NCBI GenBank assembly: GCA_900768705.1
Contig: CAAGEB010000068.1
Span: 9,711 to 73,710, forward strand
Source of the DNA: Oscillospiraceae bacterium
Lineage (GTDB): Bacteria; Bacillota; Clostridia; Oscillospirales; Ruminococcaceae
Length of the DNA: 64,000 nucleotides
Direction: 5' to 3'
Shown: positions 35,209 to 44,105 of the stretch, piece after piece
How the letters are laid out: each line of letters starts with the position of its first letter
Position numbering within the stretch: position 1 is the first letter of the stretch
Program-made: the position numbers and the translations under genes
Notes under the pieces: model-generated
Databases searched by the model: none
The model's input: only the letters and a program-made list of their open reading frames with translations
Told to the model about the DNA's origin: nothing

Positions 35209-37014
35209 ATGTCAGGAGACACTATGAAGAAAATCCCTTCCCGCAGCGAAATTCCTGCGGAAAGCAAGTGGGCAATTGAAGACATTTATGCAAATGATGA
35301 TCTGTGGGAGGCTGATTATAATAAGGCTGCCGGGTTTGCGGAAAAAATCGCTTCATACAAAGGTTTGATCAGTTCGTTGGCGGATAAACTGCTGGAATAT
35401 TTCAGACTTGATGACGAGCTTTCTCTGCTTCTGGACAGCCTTATTAATTATGCACAGCGCAAAAGCGACGAAGATACCCGTGTGGCAAAATATCAGGAAA
35501 TGTGCTCAAGACTGGATTCACTGTTTGTAAATATAGCAGAAGCAGGTGCCTTTGAAACACCTGAAATTCTCTCCATTCCCGACGATACTCTGGAAAAATT
35601 CTATACCGACTGTCCCGATCTGGAGCTTTACCGCCGTGCGCTGGATAAAATCCGCACACAGCGTGAACATATCCTGTCCGAAAAAGAGGAGAGGATAATT
35701 GCGCTTACGGGCGAAATGATGAGTTCACCGGAAACTGTTTTCTCAATGTTCAACGACGCGGATCTGAAATTCCCCGACGCTGTAGATAAGGACGGAAATG
35801 CACATCCGTTGACTCACGAAAGCTATATCCCGCTTATGCAAAGCGAGGACAGGGTTCTTCGCAAGTCGGCGTTTGAATGTCTTTATCACACTTATGATAA
35901 GTTTAAGAACACATCTGCGGCAACACTTTCCGCTCAGGTAAAAACACTGGTTTTCCGTGCAAGAGCCAGAAAATACAATTCTTCTCTGGAGGCTTCTCTG
36001 CAGAGAAATGAGGTCGATACCTCGGTTTATCATAAATTAATAGAAGCCGTTCACGAAAATATGGGGCTTATGCACAGATATGTTAAGCTTCGCAAGAAGG
36101 CTATGGGCTTGTCGGAGCTTCACGCCTATGATTTGTACACGCCGATGGTAGGCGGAGTGGAGGATAAGATAACCTTTGAAGAAGCTGTAAACGAGGTTTA
36201 TGAAGCCCTTGCTCCTATGGGCGAGGAGTACCGTGCAATTTTCAGGCAGGGCATTGAACAGCATTGGATCGATGTGTATGAAAACGAAGGCAAACGCAGC
36301 GGTGCCTATTCTGCCGGCGCAAAGGTTCATCCCTTTGTTTTGCTGAATTACAAGGATATTCTCACATGGGAATTTACTCTGGCGCACGAAATGGGTCACG
36401 CCATTCATTCATATCTTTCCAATAAAAATCAGCCTACCGTTTATTCCGACTATGTGATTTTTGTGGCAGAGGTTGCTTCCACCTGCAATGAAAATCTTCT
36501 GATGCAGCACCTGCTCAGAAAATGTACGGATAAAAAACGCAGAGCGTATCTTGTAAACTATTTTCTTGAAGCTTTCAGAACAACGCTTTACCGTCAGACA
36601 ATGTTTGCCGAATTTGAGCTGATGATAAATGAAAAGGTTGAAAGAGGAGAAAGCCTTACTGCCGAAAATCTGAATGAAATGTATCACCGCCTGAATGCGG
36701 AGTATTACGGAGAAGATTTGGTGATTGACAGCGAGCTTGATCTTGAGTGGTCGAGAATACCGCATTTTTACTATGACTTCTATGTGTATCAGTATGCAAC
36801 AGGTTTTTCGGCTGCGATTGCTCTGTCCCGGCGAATTCTGAACGAAGGACCTTCAGCCGTCAGCGATTATATCGGTTTTTTAAGCGGGGGATGTTCAAAA
36901 GATCCTATTTCTCTGCTGAAAGGCGCCGGTGTTGATATGACATCAAAATCAGCGGTGGATGATGCGCTGAAGCTTTTTGGCGAGCTTCTGGATGAAATGG
37001 AGGAGCTTCTCTGA
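35209..37014 (+). CDS. pepF: Oligoendopeptidase F (M3 family)
   Basis: Cytoplasmic zinc peptidase for oligopeptides. The zinc site FTLAHEMGHAIHSYLS lies near residues 391-406, with the third ligand Glu in the downstream EVASTCNENLL block. The N-terminal about 190 residues are the helical PepF domain. 601 aa is the standard length. GGAG lies 7 bases before the ATG at 35209; the ATG at 35224 is also in frame. Confidence 0.95.
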   Translation: MSGDTMKKIPSRSEIPAESKWAIEDIYANDDLWEADYNKAAGFAEKIASYKGLISSLADKLLEYFRLDDELSLLLDSLINYAQRKSDEDTRVAKYQEMCSRLDSLFVNIAEAGAFETPEILSIPDDTLEKFYTDCPDLELYRRALDKIRTQREHILSEKEERIIALTGEMMSSPETVFSMFNDADLKFPDAVDKDGNAHPLTHESYIPLMQSEDRVLRKSAFECLYHTYDKFKNTSAATLSAQVKTLVFRARARKYNSSLEASLQRNEVDTSVYHKLIEAVHENMGLMHRYVKLRKKAMGLSELHAYDLYTPMVGGVEDKITFEEAVNEVYEALAPMGEEYRAIFRQGIEQHWIDVYENEGKRSGAYSAGAKVHPFVLLNYKDILTWEFTLAHEMGHAIHSYLSNKNQPTVYSDYVIFVAEVASTCNENLLMQHLLRKCTDKKRRAYLVNYFLEAFRTTLYRQTMFAEFELMINEKVERGESLTAENLNEMYHRLNAEYYGEDLVIDSELDLEWSRIPHFYYDFYVYQYATGFSAAIALSRRILNEGPSAVSDYIGFLSGGCSKDPISLLKGAGVDMTSKSAVDDALKLFGELLDEMEELL

Positions 37015-37046
37015 AAACGATTTTTGAATGACAGGAGGAGATTTTT

Positions 37047-38126
37047 TTGGATATTTCAACTAAAAAGGAAATAATTGATTATTGCAAAAAATTTATTAAT
37101 CCTGTGATTATTACCGATAACAACTTCAATGTTGTGTATTGCAACCGCAGTTCTTTTATTAAAATCGGCACCTGTTTGTCGGACTATGCTCATACCGGAT
37201 TTGAGGTTTCTTCCGAAAAGCAGAAGCTTGCTATGGTGGTTTTAAAAGGCATACAATACTGCGCCAGAATTATGCCTTTGACGGATGAACTGATAATGTG
37301 TGAGATATTTGACATTGAAAGCATAAGGCAGCTGTCTCAGTATTTAAATATTCTGGATAAGGTAATGCCCCTTGTGGAAGGGATAAATACCTATTCCATG
37401 CAGAGCATCAATCTTGTTTTTCATCTTTTTCAGAATGACCAGATTGCTGATAATCCTGAAATGTACAATGCTCTGATGGGAATTTACCGATGCGGAAATA
37501 ATCTGCGCTCCATAAGCGATAACCTTAGGATTTATACCAAAATGCTTTACGAACGCAAGCTGTCTGAATTTATCGATATATATGCACTGGTTGACGGTAT
37601 TATTAAACGGTGCAACATTATGCTTTCAAAATGCGGAAGAAGAATTTATTTTATCGGTGATGATGACGGTATTTTTATTTCAGCTGATCAGAGATATGTG
37701 ATATGTACATTTATGAACGCATTGCAGAATGCGGTTCTGTATTCGCCGAGGGATACCGTTCCAACTGTGGCATTATATAAAATTGATAATTTCGGAAAGC
37801 CTATGGCTTGTCTTAAAGTTGTAAATGACGACATTTATTTTTCCGAGGACAGTCTGCTTGACGATGCAAATTTCTCATCCCAGAGGATAGGCTTTGGAAT
37901 TCCTATAATCAGAAAATTTGCAGAATTGTACGGTGGGGAATTCTCTATGGAAAAGCTGGACGGGAAAGTTATTCTGATGGTGAAAATTCCTGCTTATTCC
38001 GGCGATAATAAACCGGTTTCCGATGAAATCAACTATCCTGAGTTTAATTCCGGAGTACCCGATATGGTTGATGAAAAAATGAAGGAAGTTCTTGCATTTT
38101 ACGGTGTGGATGATATCAAGGAATAA
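37047..38126 (+). CDS. Histidine-kinase-like protein with PAS-like N-terminus and no clear phosphoacceptor
   Basis: 359 aa, no membrane segment. Residues about 15-80 look like a PAS sensor. A helical dimer region follows but lacks a His followed by Glu/Asp-Leu-Arg; at the expected place it reads TYSMQSINLVFHLFQ. The ATPase domain has an N-box (NALQNAVLYSP) and a G2-like block (GFGIPIIRKFAELYGG), but the DxGxG G1 box is weak (VVNDDIYFSED). The start is a TTG after AGGAGG. It precedes an OmpR/PhoB regulator and a complete kinase by 240 bases, so it may tune that pair (inference). Confidence 0.65.
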   Translation: MDISTKKEIIDYCKKFINPVIITDNNFNVVYCNRSSFIKIGTCLSDYAHTGFEVSSEKQKLAMVVLKGIQYCARIMPLTDELIMCEIFDIESIRQLSQYLNILDKVMPLVEGINTYSMQSINLVFHLFQNDQIADNPEMYNALMGIYRCGNNLRSISDNLRIYTKMLYERKLSEFIDIYALVDGIIKRCNIMLSKCGRRIYFIGDDDGIFISADQRYVICTFMNALQNAVLYSPRDTVPTVALYKIDNFGKPMACLKVVNDDIYFSEDSLLDDANFSSQRIGFGIPIIRKFAELYGGEFSMEKLDGKVILMVKIPAYSGDNKPVSDEINYPEFNSGVPDMVDEKMKEVLAFYGVDDIKE

Positions 38127-38366
38127 GGGAAGTACAGTTATTGCCTGAAATATTCAGTCTGTTGTCACGGGCTTTTCATAATTAAGCGGTATAATTCAGT
38201 AAACGCCGTAAGTTTTATGCACAATCGGACAATAAATTTATGCGGTGTTGTCTTTGTTTGTCGGTAATACCGATAGCATAACAGTATTATTTTTGTGGGT
38301 TTCTCTGCGTTCTTTTGTTTATTTTTCAAAGAATGCACATTTTTTTAAAATAAAAGGAGGCAGTGT

Positions 38367-39047
38367 ATGTATAAAATTCTTGTTGTTGATGACGAGGAAA
38401 ATATCCGTGAAGTAATCAAAGAGTATGCCGAGTATGAAGGTCATGAGGTTGACGAAGCCTGTGACGGAATGCAGGCAGTGGAAATGGCAAAGAATAAGGA
38501 TTATGATATTATAATAATGGATGTAATGATGCCCAGACTGGACGGATATTCTGCCTGCAAGGAAATTCGTAAATTCAAACAGACTCCGGTACTTATGCTT
38601 TCCGCCCGCGGAGAAGAATATGATAAACTGTTCGGATTTGAACTTGGGATAGACGATTATGTCGTAAAGCCATTCTCACCAAAGGAGGTTATGGCAAGAA
38701 TTAATGCTATCATTAAAAGAGGCAGTACTTCCGCTGCCGGTACGGCAAATTCGCCTGATGTTGAAAAATTTGAAGGACTGGAAATTAATTTTGTTTCCAG
38801 AGATGTTTTCGTCGACGGCGTGAAAGCCAATCTCACACCAAAGGAATATGACCTTCTGTTTTACCTTGTCCGCAATAAGAATATAGCATTGACAAGAAAC
38901 AAGCTTCTGGAAGAGGTTTGGGGTTATGATTTCTTCGGTGATGACAGAACCATCGATACCCATATAAAAATGCTCAGGAACAATTTGGGTCCCTATCGGA
39001 AGTTTATTGTAACCTTGCGTGGTCTGGGATATAAATTTGAGGCGTAA
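38367..39047 (+). CDS. OmpR/PhoB-family response regulator
   Basis: Receiver domain with the acidic pair in VVDDEEN, phospho-Asp52 in IIIMDVMMPRLDG and the conserved Lys in VVKPFSP, then a winged-helix DNA-binding domain from about residue 128 (LTPKEYDLLFYLVRNKN, RTIDTHIKMLRNNLG, LRGLGYKFEA). 226 aa. AGGAGG precedes the ATG. The 240-base upstream gap holds the short dyad TCGGT-AAT-ACCGA at 38261-38273, perhaps an operator, but no confident promoter. The kinase starts 3 bases after the stop. Confidence 0.93.
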   Translation: MYKILVVDDEENIREVIKEYAEYEGHEVDEACDGMQAVEMAKNKDYDIIIMDVMMPRLDGYSACKEIRKFKQTPVLMLSARGEEYDKLFGFELGIDDYVVKPFSPKEVMARINAIIKRGSTSAAGTANSPDVEKFEGLEINFVSRDVFVDGVKANLTPKEYDLLFYLVRNKNIALTRNKLLEEVWGYDFFGDDRTIDTHIKMLRNNLGPYRKFIVTLRGLGYKFEA

Positions 39048-39050
39048 AAT

Positions 39051-40550
39051 ATGAATTTTTTTCGGAGCATAAAGGTACATGTCTGGCTGCGATTTGAAAT
39101 TATCGTAGTGGCAATGCTGGCATTTACCTATGTCTTTCTTATTGCTCTTCTTCCTAATTTCTATGAATGGATGAAAACCTATGAAATCAGCGAAGCTCTT
39201 GTGGAAATCCGTGCCAACTGGGAATCGGAAAAAATAGCGCAGATAGTAAATCAACAGGCTGCGAAAAAGAAAATGTATATCGAAATCTTTTTCCCGAACA
39301 CCGAATACAGCTATAGAGCTAATAAGCTCGGAGGCAGTCTTTCGCTTGCATCCCTCGCTAAGGACGGATTGATAAAGGAAGTTGCGGAGTCAGAGCAGGG
39401 AATTATTTATAAACGCTTTCGTGACGAACAGGAGGATAATTCCGCTCTGCTGGTGGGCAGTTTTATCGGAAAAGACAAAACTGATCCCGACGCTTATATT
39501 TTTATAGGAAATTACCTTGAACCGATCGGAACAACCGTCAGTATTTTCCAGAAACAATTTATATTTGTAAGCATACTGATGATGCTTCTGACCGTGTTTA
39601 TTTCCGCATTGTTTTCCAACAAAATTTCCGAGCCGATTATCAGAATCAATAACTCTGCCAAGGATTTGCCGCAGGGGAAATTTGATATTAAAATCGGAAA
39701 GCACGATTATGCGGAGATTAAACAGCTGGCGTCAACTCTTACATCTGCTTCCAAAGAAATTGAGAAGTCTGATGACCTTAGGCGTGAGCTTATGGCAAAT
39801 ATTTCCCACGACCTTCGTACTCCGCTTACAATGATAAAGGCGTATGCGGAAATGATAAGGGATTTATCCGGAGATAATCCCGAAAAGCGGGAGCGTCATC
39901 TGAAAATAATTATTGATGAAACCGACAGGCTTTCTTCTCTTGTAACGGATATTCTGGATTTGTCAAAGCTCCAGGCAGGAGTTACCGAAATGCACATGGA
40001 AACCTTTGACTTTTCCGAGCGGCTTTCCGGTGTGATTTCCAGATTTGACATATTGAAAGAAAATGACGGAATAATTATTAATCTGGAAGCGGAGGATAGC
40101 ATTTTTATAACTGCCGACGCAACCAAGCTGGAGCAGGTTGTATATAATCTGATAAATAATGCCGTGACCTATGCGGGAGATGATAATTTGGTTATCGTCC
40201 GTCTCTTCCGTAAGGAAGGCGGTGTAATCAGATTTGAGGTTGAAGATCACGGAGAAGGTATTTCATCGGAAAATCTGAAATATATCTGGGATAGGTATTA
40301 TAAAGTCAGCCAGCGTAATGTTACTCATAAAAGAGCTAAAATGGGCAGCGGAATTGGTCTTTCCATAGTTAAGAGTGTACTGGAACAGCATAATTTCCGT
40401 TACGGTGCAGACAGTACCGTGGGAAAGGGAAGTACCTTCTGGTTTGAAGCATTGGAATCTTCCAACACGCCGATGTTACCCCAGCCTACACAGCAGAAAG
40501 CTTCATTGTCAGCCCGACTTGGTATCAAGCACGACAATAAAACTCAATAA
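39051..40550 (+). CDS. Sensor histidine kinase with HAMP domain
   Basis: Two membrane helices (about 18-36 and 165-187) flank an extracytoplasmic sensor region. HAMP follows at about 190-240, then HisKA with the phosphoacceptor His253 in ANISHDLRTPLTMIKAY, and an HATPase with NLINNAVTYA, EDHGEGIS and GSGIGLSIVKSVLEQH. 499 aa. It is the partner of the upstream regulator by position. The stimulus is unknown. A Pro/Gln-rich tail of about 35 residues follows the ATPase. Confidence 0.93.
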   Translation: MNFFRSIKVHVWLRFEIIVVAMLAFTYVFLIALLPNFYEWMKTYEISEALVEIRANWESEKIAQIVNQQAAKKKMYIEIFFPNTEYSYRANKLGGSLSLASLAKDGLIKEVAESEQGIIYKRFRDEQEDNSALLVGSFIGKDKTDPDAYIFIGNYLEPIGTTVSIFQKQFIFVSILMMLLTVFISALFSNKISEPIIRINNSAKDLPQGKFDIKIGKHDYAEIKQLASTLTSASKEIEKSDDLRRELMANISHDLRTPLTMIKAYAEMIRDLSGDNPEKRERHLKIIIDETDRLSSLVTDILDLSKLQAGVTEMHMETFDFSERLSGVISRFDILKENDGIIINLEAEDSIFITADATKLEQVVYNLINNAVTYAGDDNLVIVRLFRKEGGVIRFEVEDHGEGISSENLKYIWDRYYKVSQRNVTHKRAKMGSGIGLSIVKSVLEQHNFRYGADSTVGKGSTFWFEALESSNTPMLPQPTQQKASLSARLGIKHDNKTQ

Positions 40551-40555
40551 AAAAC

Positions 40556-40587
40556 AATCCCCACACCGTAAAAACAGTGTGGGGATT
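40556..40587 (-). terminator. Terminator of the arginine operon, probably bidirectional
   Basis: An 11-bp perfect stem, AATCCCCACAC with GTGTGGGGATT. Read on the minus strand it runs into a T6 tract, so it ends argF transcription. On the plus strand it ends the kinase gene with a poorer tail. Confidence 0.9.
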
Positions 40588-40603
40588 ATAATATGCGGAA
40601 GAA

Positions 40604-41515
40604 TTACTTTTCGGGAGCCATAAGCTTTACCATAACCGCCTTCTGCGCATGGAGACGATTTTCAGCTTCGTCGAAAATCTCATTTGCGTGCTGCTCAAAT
40701 ACCTTGGCTGTGATTTCTTCCTCACGGTGAGCAGGCAGACAATGCATTACAATAGCGTCGGACTTGGCAACGGACATTACATTGTCGTTAATCTGATATC
40801 CCTTGAATGCAATTTTACGCTTTTCGGCTTCGCCTTCCTGACCCATTGAAGCCCATACATCGGTAAAGAGTACATCTGCGTCAGCCGCTGCCTCCAACGG
40901 GTCGCTGACAAGCTTGAAATTCTTATAGTTCTTGGCAAAATCAAGAACTTCCTTTGCAGGGTGATAATTTTCGGGGCAGGCGAGTGAAACATCCATTCCT
41001 ACCTTCAGACAGCCCACGGTAATGGAATTCGCCATATTGTTTCCATCGCCGATATAGCAGATTTTAAGACCTTCCAGCTTATTCTTATATTCACGGATTG
41101 TCTGCAGATCCGCAAGAACCTGACAGGGGTGGCAGAAATCGGTAAGTCCGTTGATAATCGGAATATTACCGTATTCCGCAAGATTTTCAACCTCGCTCTG
41201 TTCAAAGGTTCTGATCATTATACCGTTGATGTAGCGTGAGAGAACACGGGCAGTATCCTGAACAGGTTCGCCTCTTCCTATCTGCAATTCCTTGGAAGAA
41301 AGAAACAGTGCGTGTCCGCCGAGCTGGTACATACCTGTTTCAAAAGAAACACGGGTTCTTGTTGAAGCCTTCTGGAAGATCATACCCAGAGTCATTCCCT
41401 TTAAAACATTGTGGGGAATACCGTGTTTCTGTTCATACTTGAGCTGATCGGCGAGATTAAGAATGTCTATAATCTCATCTGTGCTTAAATCAAGCAGTTT
41501 AAGTAAGTGTTTCAT
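40604..41515 (-). CDS. argF: Ornithine carbamoyltransferase
   Basis: Makes citrulline from ornithine and carbamoyl phosphate. KASTRTRVSFE binds carbamoyl phosphate, the NGLTDFCHPCQVLADL block and HCLPAHREEEI bind ornithine. 303 aa. It is the last gene of the leftward arginine operon, after a small membrane-protein gene, and is followed by a terminator. The anabolic context rules out an arginine-deiminase arcB role here. Confidence 0.96.
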   Translation of the reverse strand: MKHLLKLLDLSTDEIIDILNLADQLKYEQKHGIPHNVLKGMTLGMIFQKASTRTRVSFETGMYQLGGHALFLSSKELQIGRGEPVQDTARVLSRYINGIMIRTFEQSEVENLAEYGNIPIINGLTDFCHPCQVLADLQTIREYKNKLEGLKICYIGDGNNMANSITVGCLKVGMDVSLACPENYHPAKEVLDFAKNYKNFKLVSDPLEAAADADVLFTDVWASMGQEGEAEKRKIAFKGYQINDNVMSVAKSDAIVMHCLPAHREEEITAKVFEQHANEIFDEAENRLHAQKAVMVKLMAPEK

Positions 41516-41540
41516 TGCATTTATCCTTTCTTAATTTAAA

Positions 41541-41942
41541 TTATTCCGTAGTGCGGAAGATGCAGAATACATAAGCGGCAGGGAAGAGAAGTATGAGAAT
41601 ATCGCCGAAATTGAAATTTTTGCCGCCAATGGCAAAAAACAACGATACCAATGCAACCGCAGTCATTGCAATTCCCGATACAAAAGCGTGCTTTCTTGCT
41701 TTTTCCTTATTCAGCAGCGAAAGCTGAAGACCATACAGACACATTGTTCCGAATCCGGCAGCCATTATAATAAGCCCCAGCACATTTCCCAGAAATCCCA
41801 TAAAATCTCCGCCGCTTACAATTCTGAAAATTGCAAATCCAACGAAAAGATTTTTGGAAAAAAGAGCTGTGAAATTCATAGCAACCGTTGCAACAGCAAA
41901 TAATCCGCTGATCAAGGAAAGGGTAGTAATCAATCGCTTCAT
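41541..41942 (-). CDS. Small four-helix membrane protein in the arginine operon
   Basis: 133 aa with about four hydrophobic helices (roughly 5-27, 36-66, 82-104 and 111-128), short loops, and a basic patch LNKEKARKHAF between helices 2 and 3. I recognise no family motif. CAGGAGG precedes the ATG. It sits between argD and argF with 18- and 25-base gaps, so it is part of the operon. An amino-acid transport or sensing link is possible only by position. Confidence 0.7.
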   Translation of the reverse strand: MKRLITTLSLISGLFAVATVAMNFTALFSKNLFVGFAIFRIVSGGDFMGFLGNVLGLIIMAAGFGTMCLYGLQLSLLNKEKARKHAFVSGIAMTAVALVSLFFAIGGKNFNFGDILILLFPAAYVFCIFRTTE

Positions 41943-41960
41943 TGAAGCCTCCTGTTATTT

Positions 41961-43124
41961 TTACGCAAGCACTTCGGCAAGTATTTCCAATCCTTTGTCA
42001 ATTTCCTCATAAGAAATTGTAAGAGGGGGAAGGAGTCGAACCTTTGATTTGGCGGTTAGAAGCAGCAACCCCTTATCCAGAGCAGCTGCGACAACATCGG
42101 CAGCTTTTTTGCTTCTGAGCTCTATGCCCAGCATCAGACCCAAACCGGATACGGATTTAACCTCGGGCATTTCTATAAGCTTTCCGGAGATATAATTACC
42201 TTTTTTGACAACATCCAAAAGGAAATCTTCTTTGCTTACCGTATCAAGCACGGCAATTCCACCGGCACAGCTTATCGGATTTCCACCAAAAGTTGAGCCG
42301 TGTGTTCCGGGAACCAGCACATCTGCGCACTTTTCTCCGGAGAGACAAACACCGATAGGAACTCCACCTGCCAAACCCTTTGCAAGAGTTGTAAGGTCGG
42401 CTTTTTTATTGTAATGCTGACCGCAAAGGAATGTGCCGGTTCTGCCAACGCCGGTCTGAACTTCATCTGCAATAGTCAGTACATCCTTTTTTTCGCAAAG
42501 CCTGAAAATTTCATCCACGAATTCCTGCTCCAGAGCCACAACTCCGCCCTCGCCCTGAATGTATTCAAACATTACGGCGCAAACCGTATCGTCAAGCTTG
42601 GCACGCAGATCGTCAATGTTATTGGCTTCAACATTTATAAAGCCTTCAACGAAAGGAAAGAAATAGTTGTGAAAAACATCCTGACCTGTGGCGGAAAGTG
42701 TGCAAAGCGTTCTTCCGTGGAATGAATTTGTCAGAGTTATGATATTGTGTCTGCCCTTTCCGTACTTGTCAAAGCTGTATTTACGGGCAATTTTTATCGC
42801 ACATTCGTTAGCCTCCGCACCGGAATTTCCGAAAAACATATTTGTGTAGCCTGTGGTTTTGCAAAGCTTTTCGGCAAAATCAGCACTTACCCTTGTGTAA
42901 TAATAATTTGAGGTATGCTGAATTTTCTTTGCCTGTGTACAAACAGCTTCCACCCAGGCGTCATTGCAGTATCCCAGAGAATTCGTTCCGATTCCGGAAC
43001 CGAAATCTATATACTTTTTACCGTTTTCATCCTCGGCATTAACACCGCTGCCGTTATCCATAACCACATTGTATCTGCCGTAGGAATGCATTATGTATTT
43101 GTTGAACTGTTCAATTGTATTCAC
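41961..43124 (-). CDS. argD: Acetylornithine aminotransferase
   Basis: Class-III PLP transaminase. VDFGSG-like start (KYIDFGSGIGTNSLGY), FFGNSGAEANECAIKIAR for the phosphate, ADEVQTGVGRTGTFLC with the PLP Asp, and the Schiff-base Lys in LTTLAKGLAGGVPIG. 387 aa. GAGGTG lies before a GTG start at 43124. argB is 12 bases upstream. Confidence 0.95.
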   Translation of the reverse strand: MNTIEQFNKYIMHSYGRYNVVMDNGSGVNAEDENGKKYIDFGSGIGTNSLGYCNDAWVEAVCTQAKKIQHTSNYYYTRVSADFAEKLCKTTGYTNMFFGNSGAEANECAIKIARKYSFDKYGKGRHNIITLTNSFHGRTLCTLSATGQDVFHNYFFPFVEGFINVEANNIDDLRAKLDDTVCAVMFEYIQGEGGVVALEQEFVDEIFRLCEKKDVLTIADEVQTGVGRTGTFLCGQHYNKKADLTTLAKGLAGGVPIGVCLSGEKCADVLVPGTHGSTFGGNPISCAGGIAVLDTVSKEDFLLDVVKKGNYISGKLIEMPEVKSVSGLGLMLGIELRSKKAADVVAAALDKGLLLLTAKSKVRLLPPLTISYEEIDKGLEILAEVLA

Positions 43125-43136
43125 AAAATCACCTCA

Positions 43137-43991
43137 TTAAGCGATAATCATAGTACCCGCACCTATATCGGTGAGAAGCTCGATAAGAATGGAGTGGGGA
43201 ATGCGTCCGTCAATTATGTTAGCTTTCTTTACGCCTCTTCGGACAGCTTCAACACAGCAATCAATTTTTGGAATCATACCGCCTGAAATTATTCCCTGCT
43301 TTTTAAGGTACGGAACCTCGCTTACTCCAAGCGTTCTGATAAGTGTATTTTCATCATCCTTATCTTCCAGCAGCCCCTTTATATCGGTAAGGAGAATTAA
43401 ATTTGAAGCCTTCATTTCTGCGGCAATTCTGGCGGCAGCCGTATCGGCATTGATATTGAAAACCGTTCCGTCTTCGCCTCTTCCGACCGTTGAAACAACC
43501 GGAATATATCCGTTGTCAAGTGCGTTAAAAATGATTTCGGGATTTACTTTTGTGATTTCTCCCACATATCCCATATCCTCAGACATCATTTTTGCCTCAA
43601 TCATACCGCCGTCAAGTCCGCAAAGACCAACTGCCTTTCCGCTGTGGTTTTGGAGCATTGAAACCAGATCCTTATTGACCTTTCCGGCAAGCACCATCTG
43701 AACAATCTCAATGGTTTCTTCGTCGGTATATCTTAATCCGTTAACAAACTGACTTTGCTTACCTACCTTATTCAGCATAGCATTGATTTCGGGACCGCCG
43801 CCATGTACCAATACCACCTTGATACCAACGATTGACAGCATTACAATATCCCGCATAACCGCCTGCTTCAGATAGTCATTCGTCATAGCGTTACCGCCGT
43901 ATTTGACAACAACTACTTTGCCGTTGTATTCCTGCAAATAGGGGAGAGCCTCAATCATCACATTGGCTCTGGTATCGTAATCAATTTCCAT
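43137..43991 (-). CDS. argB: Acetylglutamate kinase
   Basis: Phosphorylates N-acetylglutamate. VVVKYGGNAMTN at the start, LVHGGGPEINAMLNKVG, and NINADTAAARIAAEM near the end of the substrate site are typical. 284 aa. The N-terminal helix (ALPYLQEYNGK) is of the type found in arginine-inhibited hexameric forms, so feedback inhibition is plausible. TAAGGAG lies before the ATG; the TAA of a small in-frame extension of argJ overlaps this site. Confidence 0.96.
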   Translation of the reverse strand: MEIDYDTRANVMIEALPYLQEYNGKVVVVKYGGNAMTNDYLKQAVMRDIVMLSIVGIKVVLVHGGGPEINAMLNKVGKQSQFVNGLRYTDEETIEIVQMVLAGKVNKDLVSMLQNHSGKAVGLCGLDGGMIEAKMMSEDMGYVGEITKVNPEIIFNALDNGYIPVVSTVGRGEDGTVFNINADTAAARIAAEMKASNLILLTDIKGLLEDKDDENTLIRTLGVSEVPYLKKQGIISGGMIPKIDCCVEAVRRGVKKANIIDGRIPHSILIELLTDIGAGTMIIA

Positions 43992-44105
43992 TTTACAAAC
44001 TCCTTATGCTAATTCTGCATCAACCCAACCTTTGTATTCTCTGCCGGAATTAACGCCATTATTTAAATTACGGCTTGAATTTGTTTTTGTAATATCACGA
44101 AGGAA

